The position numbers were made by a program, and so were the translations under genes. From Nemertoderma westbladi (taxonomy: Eukaryota; Xenacoelomorpha; Nemertodermatida; Nemertodermatidae): DNA of 64,000 nt. Below the pieces are notes generated by a model, which worked only from the letters and a program-made list of their open reading frames with translations, did no database searches and was not told the origin of the DNA. The DNA lies in NCBI GenBank assembly GCA_032718475.1, contig JAUCBJ010005470.1, forward strand, positions 1 through 64,000. The letters run 5' to 3'. Shown one piece after another: positions 11,076-23,400 of the stretch; within the stretch, counting starts at the first letter, position 1, and each line of letters opens with the position of its first letter.

Positions 11076-11716
11076 TTAGCCTGACTGATTCAAATCTTCT
11101 TCATAAATCGTTTCCATCTGAATATCTGATATATAACAGCTGTAATAACGAACATGAGATATGTATCCTTTAAATCCAGCACTATTTGGGCGTTTCCCTA
11201 TAAATAGCGTGTTGGAATCTCCAGAAACCAGAGCTGTTGAAGGAGTATCTAACTCCAATTCCAAATGATCTGGACTCCCCACCTTTCGGCTGTAGAATAT
11301 ATACTTATTTTCTACAGCATTTACTCCAAAGGCCACCATATACCATAAGTTAATTTCTGCAGCATTATTCATACTAGCTGCTGGTGATGCCCCATTCACA
11401 CTATTATAATAAAGTGTGGCAGTATTTGGGAGAATCCACACATGTGAACCTCTTTTTATAGAATCTCCAAATTCAAACATGGGCCCTGTGGATTCTACTT
11501 TAATAAAAGCTGTCAAAGTGAATGTTTCTGAAAGCATCTCAATTCCATGTTGAATAGAAATATAACCATTTCGAAAATTCATTGCCTGGTTGGTGTATCC
11601 TGTCGGACCCGGACCAAATGATGGGCTGCCTTCAATACTTCCATTCCGATTTCCGAGTTTATCATTCGCTCCATACTGGATAAATAATGGCCAATAGGCT
11701 TCTGGGATACATTCAC
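11076..11716 (-). CDS. LamG-like exon E1, probable terminal exon
   Basis: Encodes one laminin-G/concanavalin-like beta-sandwich domain (LamG_3 type): an ECIPEAYWPL start, FGPGPTG, ETFTLTAFIK, GSHVWILPNTATLYY, NLWYMVAFGVNAVE, LFIGKRPNSAGFKGYISHVR. It starts after a splice acceptor (TTTACAG, minus strand) at 11716 in phase 1. Unlike E2-E5 it has no splice donor: the end diverges (YEEDLNQSG) and reaches a stop at 11078-11076, so it is likely the last coding exon. It is nearly identical to E2 (31954-32610) including flanking intron, which points to recent duplication. Such domains usually act outside the cell in binding or adhesion; the ligand cannot be told. Confidence 0.75.
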
Positions 11717-12847
11717 CTGTAAAGTATTAAAGCGAAATACAGATGTAAATAGAACAGCTTGAAACTTGAATATATTCCATCAAATCTTCTGTCTAATTTA
11801 TAAGTTCCAGCACACTGTCTATGCATTGTCCATGTGGTGCAGGGTGTTTTTTTTTAATTATATAATTATTAAATAAACAAAAATAAAATAAACCATGGTA
11901 AACCAGTTTAGATTATAAGTATTTTATGTCTCCAGTAGGTATCCTATACTGATGATATGATTCTCTGACTGAGAAACACCTAGTTTGCAGCTGCTGCAAA
12001 ACTACATATATTTATAATTATATCTATAAATTACATGTCATTACATCATGTCGCAGAATATAACGTAATATAATATAACGTAATATATCGTAATTCAATG
12101 ACAACCCCCCCCCCCCCCCCACCCCTAATTGTTCTTCAAATCTAATGAGATTGCATGAAATTTGAAACATAAATAATTTCACATCCCAACCACTGACGCG
12201 GTGACTGACTTTAAATATTTAACTACAAGCTTTTAAAAAAGTGTCTCCAGCGATATTACACCAGTCACACTGCAGTTATTCTTCTACCTTATAGCTGTTT
12301 GTTGGTAGGTACCAATGGAAAGCTGGTCATGCAAGGATTCCAAATATTATTATTATTGTATTCGTACATCAAAACAGAGTACACTACACATAGCACAATA
12401 AAATACACATTGATAAATTTATTCATAACACAAAATCTGAATTTCTGAGCTATGGTATCTGAGCTATTGTTAATCTATTTGGTCGAAATTCATTTTGCTC
12501 TTATGCAGCAGTTTCTCTTGTCTGCCCTAATTATATATAGAATCAATTTGTTATTTTGTTGTATATTTTGGCATCTAGCACAAGGAGACTAATCCCACCA
12601 CAGTTTGGTGGTATAACAAAATCTCCCTTATTGAGGAGAGTCTTTACTCCAAATTGGTGATGGCTTTTCCCCCTTTCAGAATCCCATCCAGTTGCAAACA
12701 TCCATTTATTGTCAGTTCATAATTCCTGTTTTCAATACTTCTGCTGGCATTCCTTTGATTATATCTTCCATAATTTAATAAACCCATAAGTTATCAACCT
12801 AGAAGCATATTCCCCAGAAACCCAAATGAAAACAGACCAACACACCG
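11717..12847 (-). repeat. Intron sequence duplicated at 32611-33718
   Basis: Close copy of the intron next to exon E2, including a 16-base poly-C tract at 12105-12120 (20 bases in the other copy) and the region that codes for a 78-codon frame at 33419-33655. Here that frame is broken by one fewer T near 12672. Part of the duplicated exon-intron unit. Confidence 0.85.
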
Positions 12848-14780
12848 ACATTACTGCAAATCATAAAATCTTAAATAAATGTTGTACTGTGTGTGTGCCC
12901 TAGCACTCAACCAGTTTTCCATTGGTAACATATTTACTTACCATAGGCCTATAGGGTTCCTGTGTTCTGTGGTCTGACTTCTGTTTGTGCTAGGTGGTAA
13001 CAGAGTTGATGGTGCGATTAATTTAGAGCATTGGTGCATTATAGATAGGCTTGGCTAATTCCCTGTCCAGCTGACGAGGTGTCGAGGATTAGCGCGTACT
13101 GGTCCAAGACACCAAAACGCAACCATATTTTTCACAAATTAATTATTTTTGCCTCAGTCATACCCCTTTCACAGCGACAAAATTATCATATATTTTCTTA
13201 TAGAATATAGGCTAGCTATTGTGCAGTTTATTAACGGTATCATTTAGGTTGCGACACATACCTGTATGTTTAGCATGTATTTATATTTGTTTGTGTTTGT
13301 GTGTTTGTTGTTCTTCGATGACCCTAGGGGTCAAGAAGTATATTTTGGGCTAAATGTCCTGATTCTATATTTTTTATTGGGGGTGTAAGACTCCTGTTCT
13401 TCCTTTAAGTTAATATATACATAACAACCCCCTGTTAGTCAGTATGTCGTTAGCATCAATTATCATCTTATGAAAGTGGAGCACAATTCCAACATTACTG
13501 CAAATCATAAAATCTTATATAAATTTTGTACTGTGTGTGTGCCCTAGCACTCTAACAGTTTTCCATTGGTAACGTATTTACTTACCATAGGCCTATAGGG
13601 TTCCTGTGTTCTGTGGTCTGACTTCTGTTTGTGCTAGGTGGTAACAGAGTTGATGGTGCGATTAATTTAGAGCATTGGTGCATTATAGATAGGCTTGGCT
13701 AATTCCCTGTCCAGCTGATGAGGTGTCGAGGATTAGCGCGTACTGGTCCAAGACACCAAAACGCAACCATATTTTTCACAAATTAATTATTTTTGCCTCA
13801 GTCATACCCCTTTCACAGCGACAAAATTATCATATATTTTCTTATAGAATATAGGCTAGCTATTGTGCAGTTTATTAACGGTATCATTTAGGTTGCGACA
13901 CATACCTGTATGTTTAGCATGTATTTATATTTGTTTGTGTTTGTGTGTTTGTTGTTCTTCGATGACCCTAGGGGTCAAGAAGTATATTTTGGGCTAAATG
14001 TCCTGATTCTATATTTTTTATTGGGGGTGTAAGACTCCTGTTCTTCCTTTAAGTTAATATATACATAACAACCCCCTGTTAGTCAGTATGTCGTTAGCAT
14101 CAATTATCATCTTATGAAAGTGGAGCACAATTCCAACATTACTGCAAATCATAAAATCTTATATAAATTTTGTACTGTGTGTGTGCCCTAGCACTCTAAC
14201 AGTTTTCCATTGGTAACGTATTTACTTACCATAGGCCTATAGGGTTCCTGTGTTCTATGGTCTGACTTCTGTTTGGGCTAGGTGGTAACAGAGTTGATGG
14301 TGCAATTAATTTAGGTCATTGGTGCATTATAGATAGGTTTGGCTAATTCCCTGTCCAGCTGACGAGGTATCGAGGATTAGTGCGTACTGGTCCAAGACAC
14401 CAAAACGCAACCATATTTTTCACAAATTAATTATTTTTGCCTCAGTCATACCCCTTTCACGGCGACAAAATTGTCATATATTTTCTTATAGAATATAGGC
14501 TTAGCTATTGTGCAGTTTATTAACGGTATCATTTCGGTTGCGACACATACCTGTATGTTTAGCATGTATTTATATTTGTTTGTGTGTTTGTTGTTCTTCA
14601 ATGACCCTATGGGTCGAGAAGTAAATTTTGGGCTAAATGTCCCTATTCTATATTTTTTATTGGGGGTGTTCTTCAATGACCCTATGGATGAAGAAGTATA
14701 TTTTGGGCTAAATGTCCTGATTCTATATTTTTTATTGGGGGTGTAAGACTCCTGTTCTTCCTTTAAGTTAATATATAAAA
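12848..14780. repeat. Tandem repeat, three units of about 644 bp
   Basis: Units begin at ACATTACTGCAAATCATAAA at 12848, 13492 and 14136 and are almost identical across their length. Each holds TAGGCCTATAGGGTTCCTG, GACGAGGTGTCGAGGATTAG or a near variant, and TTATTGGGGGTGTAAGACTC. The third unit has an extra internal duplication of about 80 bases near 14660-14745. No coding capacity. Located in the intron between E2 and E1; the paralogous E2-E3 intron keeps only the start and end of one unit, flanking LINE C. Confidence 0.9.
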
Positions 14781-15095
14781 CAATGTTATTCTACAAAGAA
14801 TATGATGTCATATAGAAAAACCAGTAGGTCTAATAAATCATAAAAAATACCATCTCAATTAAAATTTTGTGCTCTTTCCCGTGGAGACATGCAATTGGCA
14901 CCACTGAGCACAGAAATTTGCAGAAATTTAATACAAACCCCAAACTTCATAGCAATTACCGATATTGCGATATATCGGAGCCAGTATCTTCTACCCAAGA
15001 TAGATATTTCGAAAACTAAGCAGGATTCACCATGAAATTCTGCATCAGATAGGATCTCAAAAATTCGACTTATTGGTCAGAAAATGCGCTACTCC

Positions 15096-15099
15096 TTAA
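15096..15099. other. TTAA target site, left of piggyBac-like element
   Basis: TTAA directly before the terminal CCC. The matching TTAA is at 31845-31848, and the paralogous intron at 37098-37101 has a single TTAA with the flanks joined. Confidence 0.85.
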
Positions 15100-15115
15100 C
15101 CCTATTAGTACCGGG
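15100..15115 (+). repeat. Left terminal inverted repeat of piggyBac-like element
   Basis: CCCTATTAGTACCGGG; pairs with 31829-31844 with mismatches in the middle. A 26-base poly-C tract (15158-15183) follows the subterminal GGGGGTCATATTGACC motif. Confidence 0.8.
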
Positions 15116-15659
15116 CTATAAAATGTTGTACAAATACCGGGGTGGGGGTCATATTGACCCCCCCCCCCCCCCCCCCCCCCCCCTCTAAAATCTATAAATA
15201 TTTACGAAAACGTCTGATTTTTTGTTTGTACGTAGGTATCAATTGTCTGGATCCGACCGAAAAAAAAAAATTTCTAAAAAATGTACTGGGGTGGCTATAT
15301 TGCAGCACCAAAATTACAAGTAGTGCACATTTTTCACAAAATTTGAAAGTTACATTTTCGGCTAATTATTTTTCAATACAGGTTTTCTGGGGTGCAAAAT
15401 ACATTGGAAAATATTATAAAATGATATGATTACTATAAATGGCTGTTTAGTCCTCTCTGCGTAGGAAAAAAATGAAAAAAACAAGTAACCAGCACTTTTC
15501 AGTTAGAACACAAAAATTTTAATTCAGTTATACGATGCTATAAATTCACATTTTCAGGTTTTCGAGAGCGCTGATTCTAATGGAATACATTTCTAATATG
15601 CCAGATCATTGCTACTTGTATTTTTCGGCGTAATTTGGCAAATTTTGGTGCTAGCACCA
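15116..15659. other. Left body of the piggyBac-like element
   Basis: Non-coding. Near its right end it has ACTTGTATTTTTCGG and TTTTGGTGCTAGCACC, the same motifs as the repeats at 30843-31500 but in inverted orientation. A 95-codon frame at 15142-15429 reads through the poly-C tract and is not credible as a gene. Confidence 0.6.
15655..15659. other. Target site duplication CACCA of BEL element Z
   Basis: CACCA immediately precedes the LTR; the same five bases follow the other LTR at 30843-30847. Confidence 0.8.
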
Positions 15660-17843
15660 TGATAAACAACCGCGACACCTATACTAACAGCAGAACTGTT
15701 GAACAGACAAATACCCGTATACCTCTCTGCCAACCTAATGAGCTCTCGCCTAACCAATAAGACACAAAGACTGCTCTACTGTTAAGTAAAGGGGATCAGG
15801 AGCGGGCTATTACTAAATTGTAAGGGTTGCTAAATACAAAACCGCTACTTACCGTTGGATGGCGCTAATCTGCCGTCCGCTAATATATTTTACTAAATTT
15901 ACACAGCTCCTGCAAAATCGCTTGTTCCTTTCTCTACCGATCGCTCGATAGAGAGCTAACTGTTCGAATCTATGAGCCACGCGGGAATAACCAAAACAAT
16001 AAACCCGAGTCGGCTCCCTAAGCTTACTTAAGACGAGTGCGAGGGGCTTTGCACTCAGAGTATTCTTACGCCTAATTTTACTACTGAAATACGCCAATGC
16101 TTACGTCTTTTCTAATCGCGAATACTGAGGGTTCCCTAACGGAATGTGTGAATGCGAGAATATTTAAAATAATCAAAAATGGTACAGTACAATGTCTTTC
16201 GTAGGTGATACCGCTCTGGGTCTAAACTTGCCTGCAGCTGGCTTTAGGCCAGCAACTTACTAGTGTCTTGCTTACTAACTATTGCGATCTAACTTATTGC
16301 CCGCTAATGCAAATAACCGCTCAGCGTGAATAGTTTACGGTACTCTAAATTATTACCTTAGCTACTCTCCGCTATGCTGCGTACTAATTCTTAATTTTAC
16401 TAATCAATTATAGTCACAAATATGTAACAGCGCACTAATTACTAAGAGTTCCAGAATGCGTAATTCTAATTTATTACACAACAGGTTTCACTAGTAATAG
16501 CCTAAAATGCCGTAACTAAGAAATAGAAATCAAATCAAAGAGAAAGGGGCGCCTACCTAAGCATTCGTAATCATAGGCACACTTCAGTAACACATCAATC
16601 AGCGTCAGCAATCACAGATCACAATAGCACGACTTGCAATTATACAATCTGCAATTATATAATTCGCAACATAATAATTCGCAATTGACTAATTCGCAAT
16701 CTACTTACTCGCAACCTACCTACTGTAAGGTATGCAGGCCCCTCCCGGGTACATCTAGGCTTCCTAACTAACCCAATTCCTGCCCCCTAATACTAAATAG
16801 AGACAAAACCTTGGATCATCAGCCCCCTAATTACTGTACCGGCGAGCGGTCTCCAACCCACAGTCCAAACTGCCCGACCGCAACGTTGACCCCCACCAGC
16901 GTTGCCCGCTTTTGAATCCTCCGCTCTCCCTTAGTCGCTCAACCCCCCGATGTGCCCACCGCCTACTGGCACCTTAGCCCTCCATTATGCTAATAGCTAC
17001 CGTAGCGGCGCATGCAAATCACAAAGTCTGACAGTCTCAGAAATCCCTTAGGATTATTGCGTAGAAAGGAATCACATAGAACCATTAACAAAAGATAGAA
17101 ATCATAGTTCCGGTTGTAATTAGCAGTAATCGATAGGATTAATTGAGAAACACAATCAAGAATAATCGCACTAGCAAATCATTTTGAGAAATTAATCGAA
17201 AATAGCAAATTGCAGAAATACGCTAAATTATCCGTCAAAAAGTGAATAGGGATTGTAGGAGAATAAGGTTGTTGATAGGTACAGCTCTACCAGCACACTG
17301 CCAATTTATAGGTGATCCGAATGGGGTGATGCAATAGGGTGACTCAATCGCTCTCCTATTGGCTCTCCAGTCCGCGCTAGCATTAGACAAACCTGGAAGC
17401 AGTTAGTCCAATAAGGAGGCCGGATTGTAGCCCTATTGCTGCCCAAACCTCAAATTATTACCATATATGGTAATGGATCATGTCCCTGGCTGCTGAATGG
17501 TCAGGACAGCGTCCCTATATGCTAGCCCTATCAAAGCTAATAACAGCAAGCACAAAATCCAGGGTCCGACTGAACTTGCTACCCTGGAACTATCTACCTA
17601 TATCCTAATACAAAATTACGTAGGTACATACTATACAAAATGGATGGGTTCAAAATATATGGGCGTTTCAATTTCCCTATCTAAATATCACTGCGTTATT
17701 ATACCTTATCTAAAATATTATGCTGCACAACGGACTAATATTGCGTACAGTATAACGGACTAATATTGCGTACAGTATAACGGACTAATATATTATACTG
17801 CATAATGACTAATAATGTGGATACAGCGCCATATACCGTAACA
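15660..17843 (-). repeat. Z 3' LTR (left)
   Basis: 2184 bp, starting TGATAAACAACCGC and ending CGTAACA on the plus strand. Compared with the right LTR it keeps a 72-bp segment near 17582-17653. It contains the same 82-codon open frame (15849-16097) as the right LTR. Confidence 0.92.
15849..16097 (-). CDS. LTR-borne open frame, 82 codons (left copy)
   Basis: An open frame within the LTR, almost identical to 28920-29168. It has no ATG at its beginning (opens with TTG). It is basic and Arg/Lys-rich with no known domain. Its stop lies within a perfect splice donor (CAACG then GTAAGT). It may be an exon of a spliced element transcript or simply LTR sequence that happens to be open. Confidence 0.25.
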   Translation of the reverse strand: MAYFSSKIRRKNTLSAKPLALVLSKLREPTRVYCFGYSRVAHRFEQLALYRAIGRERNKRFCRSCVNLVKYISGRQISAIQR

Positions 17844-18712
17844 CCGCTCCAAGGGAAATCATACAATGTTTCCCTCCAACTGTAGAAGAGTATAAGGTGA
17901 TGTATACAAAACAAAATAAATTTCTTCCAAATAATCTAAATACTTGATACTATAAATCCTACTATTTACAAAATATTGCTATAGATATTGCATAATGAAT
18001 TGCATACAAATTAAATTTACAAATATTATCTCTCTCATTCAAATTAAATTTACAAATATTGTTTCTCGTTCGTACTACATAATGATTACTACATACAAAA
18101 TTAAATTTACAAAAATATTACTTCCTTTATTTATTTACAAATTGACGGTTTACCTATTGAAATGGAACATGGCTAGGACAATGTCCCCCATTTCCCATCT
18201 CAAATTATAGAGAACAATAATAACAAAAGAACTAAAATATAAAAAGTATTTGAGGCTAAATGTTTAACTAAATATTATTGCGTTTTAAGGCTGACAATCA
18301 AATTAAATATAAAATACGTAATAATTTCTTTCATTTTCGGACTTTACTTAATTTCTTATAAAAAACGCAAATCATCTTGGTTTGATGATTGCTCAGGTAA
18401 GTGAAAGGAGTAAGCCAAACCCGCGGGTTTGTCTCCCCAATCACTTCCTTTGCCTCTTTCAATAAACTTTAGAGCAAATAAAGTCATATACACAAAATCA
18501 AATATAGTATAGGCTCAAAATCATATTTCCAACGGACTATAAAATAAAATTATTTCCTTTCAATATTTTTCGGCCTTCGAAAATAAAATTCTAAAACATG
18601 GATACGACTAGTGTATATGAGTCCAGTCGAATGATTGATCAAAACCTATGATATACATCAGAGCGACGATGATGTATATGTCTAGAGTTTGTCGCTCCGT
18701 GATATTATAGTC

Positions 18713-19043
18713 TCATCGGCTAGCTCCTGGGTCTCTCGGGCTCGCTCCTCTCGTTTGTCCCTTCTCCAGATACACCAGTCTACCCCCTGTAGACTCTGTT
18801 GACGGCGTCCTTGAGGCGTCACTTCCCGGAACCGGCGACGACGTTCCCTGGGCACCGACTATCTCCCGACTGGTGCTCCTCCCTCGGCCTCGTCCCATTT
18901 GCCGTGTCCCTGTGGGCGCCTCCGCCAACTCCTCCTTCTGGTACTTGCCGCGAGCTGTGAGCTCCGGCTGTTGTCGCTGTGGGCGCGGCGGTCCTGATCC
19001 TCCACTCGTTCAGAGGTCAATGACCCCAAACGAGTCTCCTTAG
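18713..19043 (-). CDS. Z accessory frame, Arg/Ser/Pro-rich
   Basis: Minus-strand frame preceded by a stop, with Gly/Arg-rich (GRGRGRSTSRE) and Ser/Pro-rich (GTSSPVPGSDASRTPS) sequence, consistent with a disordered, basic, perhaps RNA-binding segment. No start codon is certain; a methionine occurs inside (QMGRGRG) and a GTG/TTG start would be required earlier. It may be the end of the accessory protein begun at 19728, in another frame. Confidence 0.3.
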
Positions 19044-19059
19044 GCCGCTAATTGTGCGC

Positions 19060-19728
19060 TGGGTAATAAATCTAGACGTATATATCAGAGCGATGATGAT
19101 ATATAAAGGATTGGACATATTCGGGCTTAATAATGCGTTCGTCGAAACTTCCCGAAATAATTTGGAGTAAATATCGTATAAACCGCGGATCGTGGGTATA
19201 GTTAGTAGACGGATGGATGGCGCGAATCTCGTCTGGATACTCAGGCGTGGGCTTCCTCTCCTGGTGGAGCGAAGTGAACGTGGTCCAGGAACTCGAGTCC
19301 CGTGCCGCTTCGCGCCGCGCCTCTAGGTCCTTATAGGCTCGGTATAGCGAAATGGCCGCCGCCGTGTCTATGCCGTGTCGAACAGGGTTTAATCTCCGTA
19401 TACGGATCTAAAGTCGTAACGGTCGGCGTAATGGGTCTCGGAGGTCGCTTTCGCTGAAGTCGATACTGATCATCGGGTCGCTCATCGGGTAACCTCCCTC
19501 GTTATATCTAAGGAACTGGTGAGCTTGACAACGCGTTAATATCGGTTCTGGATGTTGCTCGTCTAGTCGGTCGGGAATCGTGGGTTTGTATTTCCCATTT
19601 AGCTCCATCACCGACCGCCCATGGTAGTAAACATTCGAATCTTTACATCCCGGTCGCGCGAATGGTAACTCCGCCTCCTCTCTGGCAGTAAATCCTCTGC
19701 GCGGTTGCGCTCTAATATCCTTCTCCAT
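19060..19728 (-). pseudogene. Z accessory gene, about 220 codons with an internal stop
   Basis: Begins at an ATG (19728) in a strong context (A at -3, G at +4). The first part has 106 codons (TAREEAELPFARPGCKDSN, YNEGGYPMSDPMISIDF) to a TAG at 19410-19408. The same frame then stays open for about 115 codons (LYRAYKDLEARREAARDSS, PEYPDEIRAIHPSTNY, FIRYLLQIISGSFDERII) to a stop near 19060. Sensible composition on both sides suggests one gene cut by a nonsense change. I recognise no domain. It sits after pol, as does the 866-codon gene of element Y. Confidence 0.45.
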
Positions 19729-19833
19729 TATGCCCCGCGTATATACATATATATCCCAATAAGTGTTCCGTTACGCAAACCAATTACACTGTGGGTAATC
19801 AGTTAGATGTCGCCGAAGGACAGACCTCCCGAA

Positions 19834-19853
19834 CCCCCCCCCCCCCCCCCCCC
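19834..19853. repeat. Poly-C tract of 20 bases
   Basis: Uninterrupted C run within the Z post-pol region. Confidence 0.95.
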
Positions 19854-20497
19854 GCCTTCCAGCAGTTCAGGTTCGACTCTCTAGATCCCGTCTCTTCCTA
19901 ACTAACTATCCTCTAACCTATTCCCATGCATAGCGCAAAACTTTGGAGATAAACTGGCCGTGACCAACTCACTTTTTGATGCCCAAACTACTCCCATTAC
20001 TCGTACTAAACTACAGTAGTTAGAAAGGACCATAGCCACAATACTCGACTATACCAAACCCACAGGTTTGATAATCGAACATCACACATCCTGCAAACTA
20101 CTGAGTGGGGTCCATGTACGCCTCTGGTGCTACTAACCTTTAGCACCTTAGTTGCACTGTTGGCACCAATCTGTGGAAGTTGCTAAACTCAATTTACACT
20201 CCTACGTAATATAGCCGTCACCATGGTTTCTAAATGCTATTTTCCAGGCTTCACGACTTTTCAAATTACTGTTTATCTATAGACGAATTCTAAAACGTGT
20301 CTATACACAGCGTCTGGAATTGTCTTGGGTTCACTTTTCTAATTTTAAAATTTTAATTTTCCAAAAATTTTGAAAATAAAATTTTGTTTTTTGATACCCA
20401 CCAGACAAAACTCAACGCAAATCACCACAACCCCGCTCCTATGCATTTCCTTGTATTTGCATACGAGGAATGCATACGAAGTGAGTTGTGTCCAACA

Positions 20498-23400
20498 CTA
20501 ATTCTGTTTTGAGGCAGGAGACAAATTATAATCTCCCGTCTCGATACGTGTCTCCTCTAATAACACGATATCTTGGACCGGTCGGTCCAAGGTGTGTAAA
20601 CCATTAGTTTTACACTTTTTTGGGTGCGGACACTTGCACCTAATTTTCACAGTGACTGTGCGCACTATGTTTTGCACGTCTGGGTGTGTGTGCAAGATCA
20701 CTCCTGTCTCCCAATACTTTTTCTTGACAATAGGTTCGGTTATCAGTACGTAATCTCCCCTTTGGAGACTCCGAACCGTTTTGTACCACTTTGTTCTGGT
20801 AGATATGGTGGGAAGATAGTATTCCCGCCAATATTCCCAGAATGTGTACGCCACAAATTGAGTCATTTTCCAGCTTTTACGACTATATAGGTCGGCACTA
20901 ACGGGTTCTGATGCCGGCACAAGAAATGCTGGACTCTGCATTAGCAAATGATTCGGCGTTAATGCAACACCGTCTGGCAACATAGCTATCGGCCTCGAGT
21001 TTAGGGTATGCTCGATTTCAATGAAAGCTGTGACCAGTTCGTCGTCGGTAAGTTGTTTGTTCACAGGCAATGTTTTAGCAATGGCCTGCTTTACAGAGCG
21101 AACTAAACGCTCCCAACTTCCTCCTCTCCAAGGACTTTCTGGAGTATTGAATCTCCACTCTACTCTTTGCGGCAAAAGTGCTGCAGAAATTTCCTTATTC
21201 TGTGCCGCTTTATGAGCCGCGTTCAACTCGCTATTCCCTCCGACAAAGTTTGTACCCTTATCGGAGTAGAACGCCTTTACTAGTCCTCTCCTGGCCATAA
21301 ATCTCTTTAAGGCCAGGAGCAGAGATTTGGTCGATATGTCTGCCACACGCTCGATATGTATGGCTCTACTAGCCATGCATGTCAGTAGCAGACCCCATCG
21401 CTTGTGGGTCAGCCGTCCACTCTTTGCTTCAATCGGACCAAAACAGTCCACCCCTGTGTTCGTAAAGGGTGGGTCATATGCCTGCACTCTCGCTTCCGGG
21501 AGTTCAGCCATCTCCTGTTCCAATACTCTGGCGTTCACTCTCTTGCAAACCAGACAGGCGTCGTACATAGTGCCGACTGCCCTGCTTGGCTGCAATAGAA
21601 TGAATCGCTGTCTCGCTGCCGACAAACAGTGTAACTTTCCCGCGTGATGCAACCTCTTGTGTATATCCCATAGAATCGCTCTTTGCAATTCTATTGGGTG
21701 ACTAGGGATTATCACTGGGAACCTAAACTGTGAGTTTATGTCGACAGTCTGGATTCTCGATCTATGACAAATTAAACCCTTATGGATTAATGGACTCCAT
21801 TTTCTAAGGGGTTTATAGAGAACTGGTCGTTGAGCCGATAATAGATAGAATTCTTTAGGGAAGGCACACATTTGATAATGCTTCAAATGCTTTAATTCCG
21901 CTTGATCAATCTCATCCTCTGTCAGTGGTTGTTTCAATTTCTGAATTCGCTCACTATTGGCGCTCGATGGTTCTCTCAAATGTTTCGAATGTTTTAAACA
22001 AAGGTACGAAATATATCGGCTTAACCACGCAGTTCTTTTACAAATTGTCAGCCAAGAGGCAGACGAATTTAGTAATTTGTCATAAACACTACATGGCTCT
22101 AATGCCAGTGACGGTTGTCCGCTAATTGATGGAAGTTTCGAATCCAAACCCGCAGGTTTGGAAACCAAAGGCTCCATTGTGTCGGTCATTTTCTGTCCGT
22201 CACTTACCAACTGTGACTCCGGTTTAGTCTGTAAGGGTGGTTTTATGTCATAACTTACCCTTCCTGACCTAGTAGTCACGTAAGTCTGTTGGTCTGACAG
22301 GTCTCCGGGCCGCTCCAATGACTCTTCAGGCCGCTCCAATGACTCTTCAGGCCGCTCCAATGACTCTTCAGGCCGCTCCAATGACTTTAGTTTGGCTTTA
22401 GACTTTGACTTAGAGACTTTCTCCACCTTAACTTCTGCATCTTCAGGCATCGGATTGGTCACTATCTTTAGTCGCTCTGGCCAATGTTCCTGTGTCCTCG
22501 TTAGAAAATCAGGTCCATGTAACCAAAACTCCTGCGACTCTTCCTGACAGAATTCCGCCGGCATTGCACCTCTCGAAGTTATGTCGGCCGGGTTCAACAC
22601 TCCCGGACAATGTCTCCATTGTTCCTTCGTCGAAAAATCAACGATCTGAGCGCGTCTGTTGGCCACAAATGTCTTTAGTGCAATATTGTCGGCCGCAATG
22701 TATACTAACACTAAGGATGCGTCCGTCCAATAGAATAAGGTCAATGTCGTGTCTAACTCCTCAATTATCTGCTTACTTACCTCGACTGAAACTACAGCCG
22801 CCTGTAACTCTGCACGAGGGACAGTCATGTATTTGACCGGCATTGTCTTTGATCTAGAAGTTACAAAGGCCGTCTCAAACTTGTCCTGACTTACCTCTCG
22901 GCGAAGGTAGGCTACCATACCAAAGCCGGTGTCACTTGCGTCACTAAATAGGTGGAGTTCGAGATCAGCTGGAAATACCAGCTGATTCGGAAAGTAGGAA
23001 CGGGGTACATCTATATTTTTCAATAGATGCAACTCGGCTTCCCACTCCCTCCACTGCTTTGCATGTATAGGAGATATTGGTTCGTCCCACTCTATGTCGG
23101 ACAACCAAATTTTCCTCATGCACGCTCGTGCCTGTAATATTACCGGACTGATAAAGTTCATCGGGTCAAATAGTCTACTTAATGTCGATAAGCAAATTCT
23201 CTTAGTCAAAACTTTGTCTGGGCTACTGGGCTCAAACCTAACTCTTACCTGGAACTTATCTGAGTTCGGGTTCCAAGCGAGTCCCAGTACTCGCGCCATG
23301 GGGATTGGTTCTACCCCCAATTCAATGTCTCCGCTCCCGCGATCTTTCACCGGGAACGACTCTAATAGGGCCTCCGAGTTCGTAGTGAACTTGGTTAGAG

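Larger units (their letters stand above)
17844..20497 (-). other. Z region between pol and 3' LTR
   Basis: Downstream of pol in transcription order. It contains the open frames at 19408-19728, 19060-19407 and 18713-19043, a 20-base poly-C tract (19834-19853) and AT-rich spacer. This is where some retroelements carry an envelope-like gene, but I see no signal peptide or membrane segment. Confidence 0.6.
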
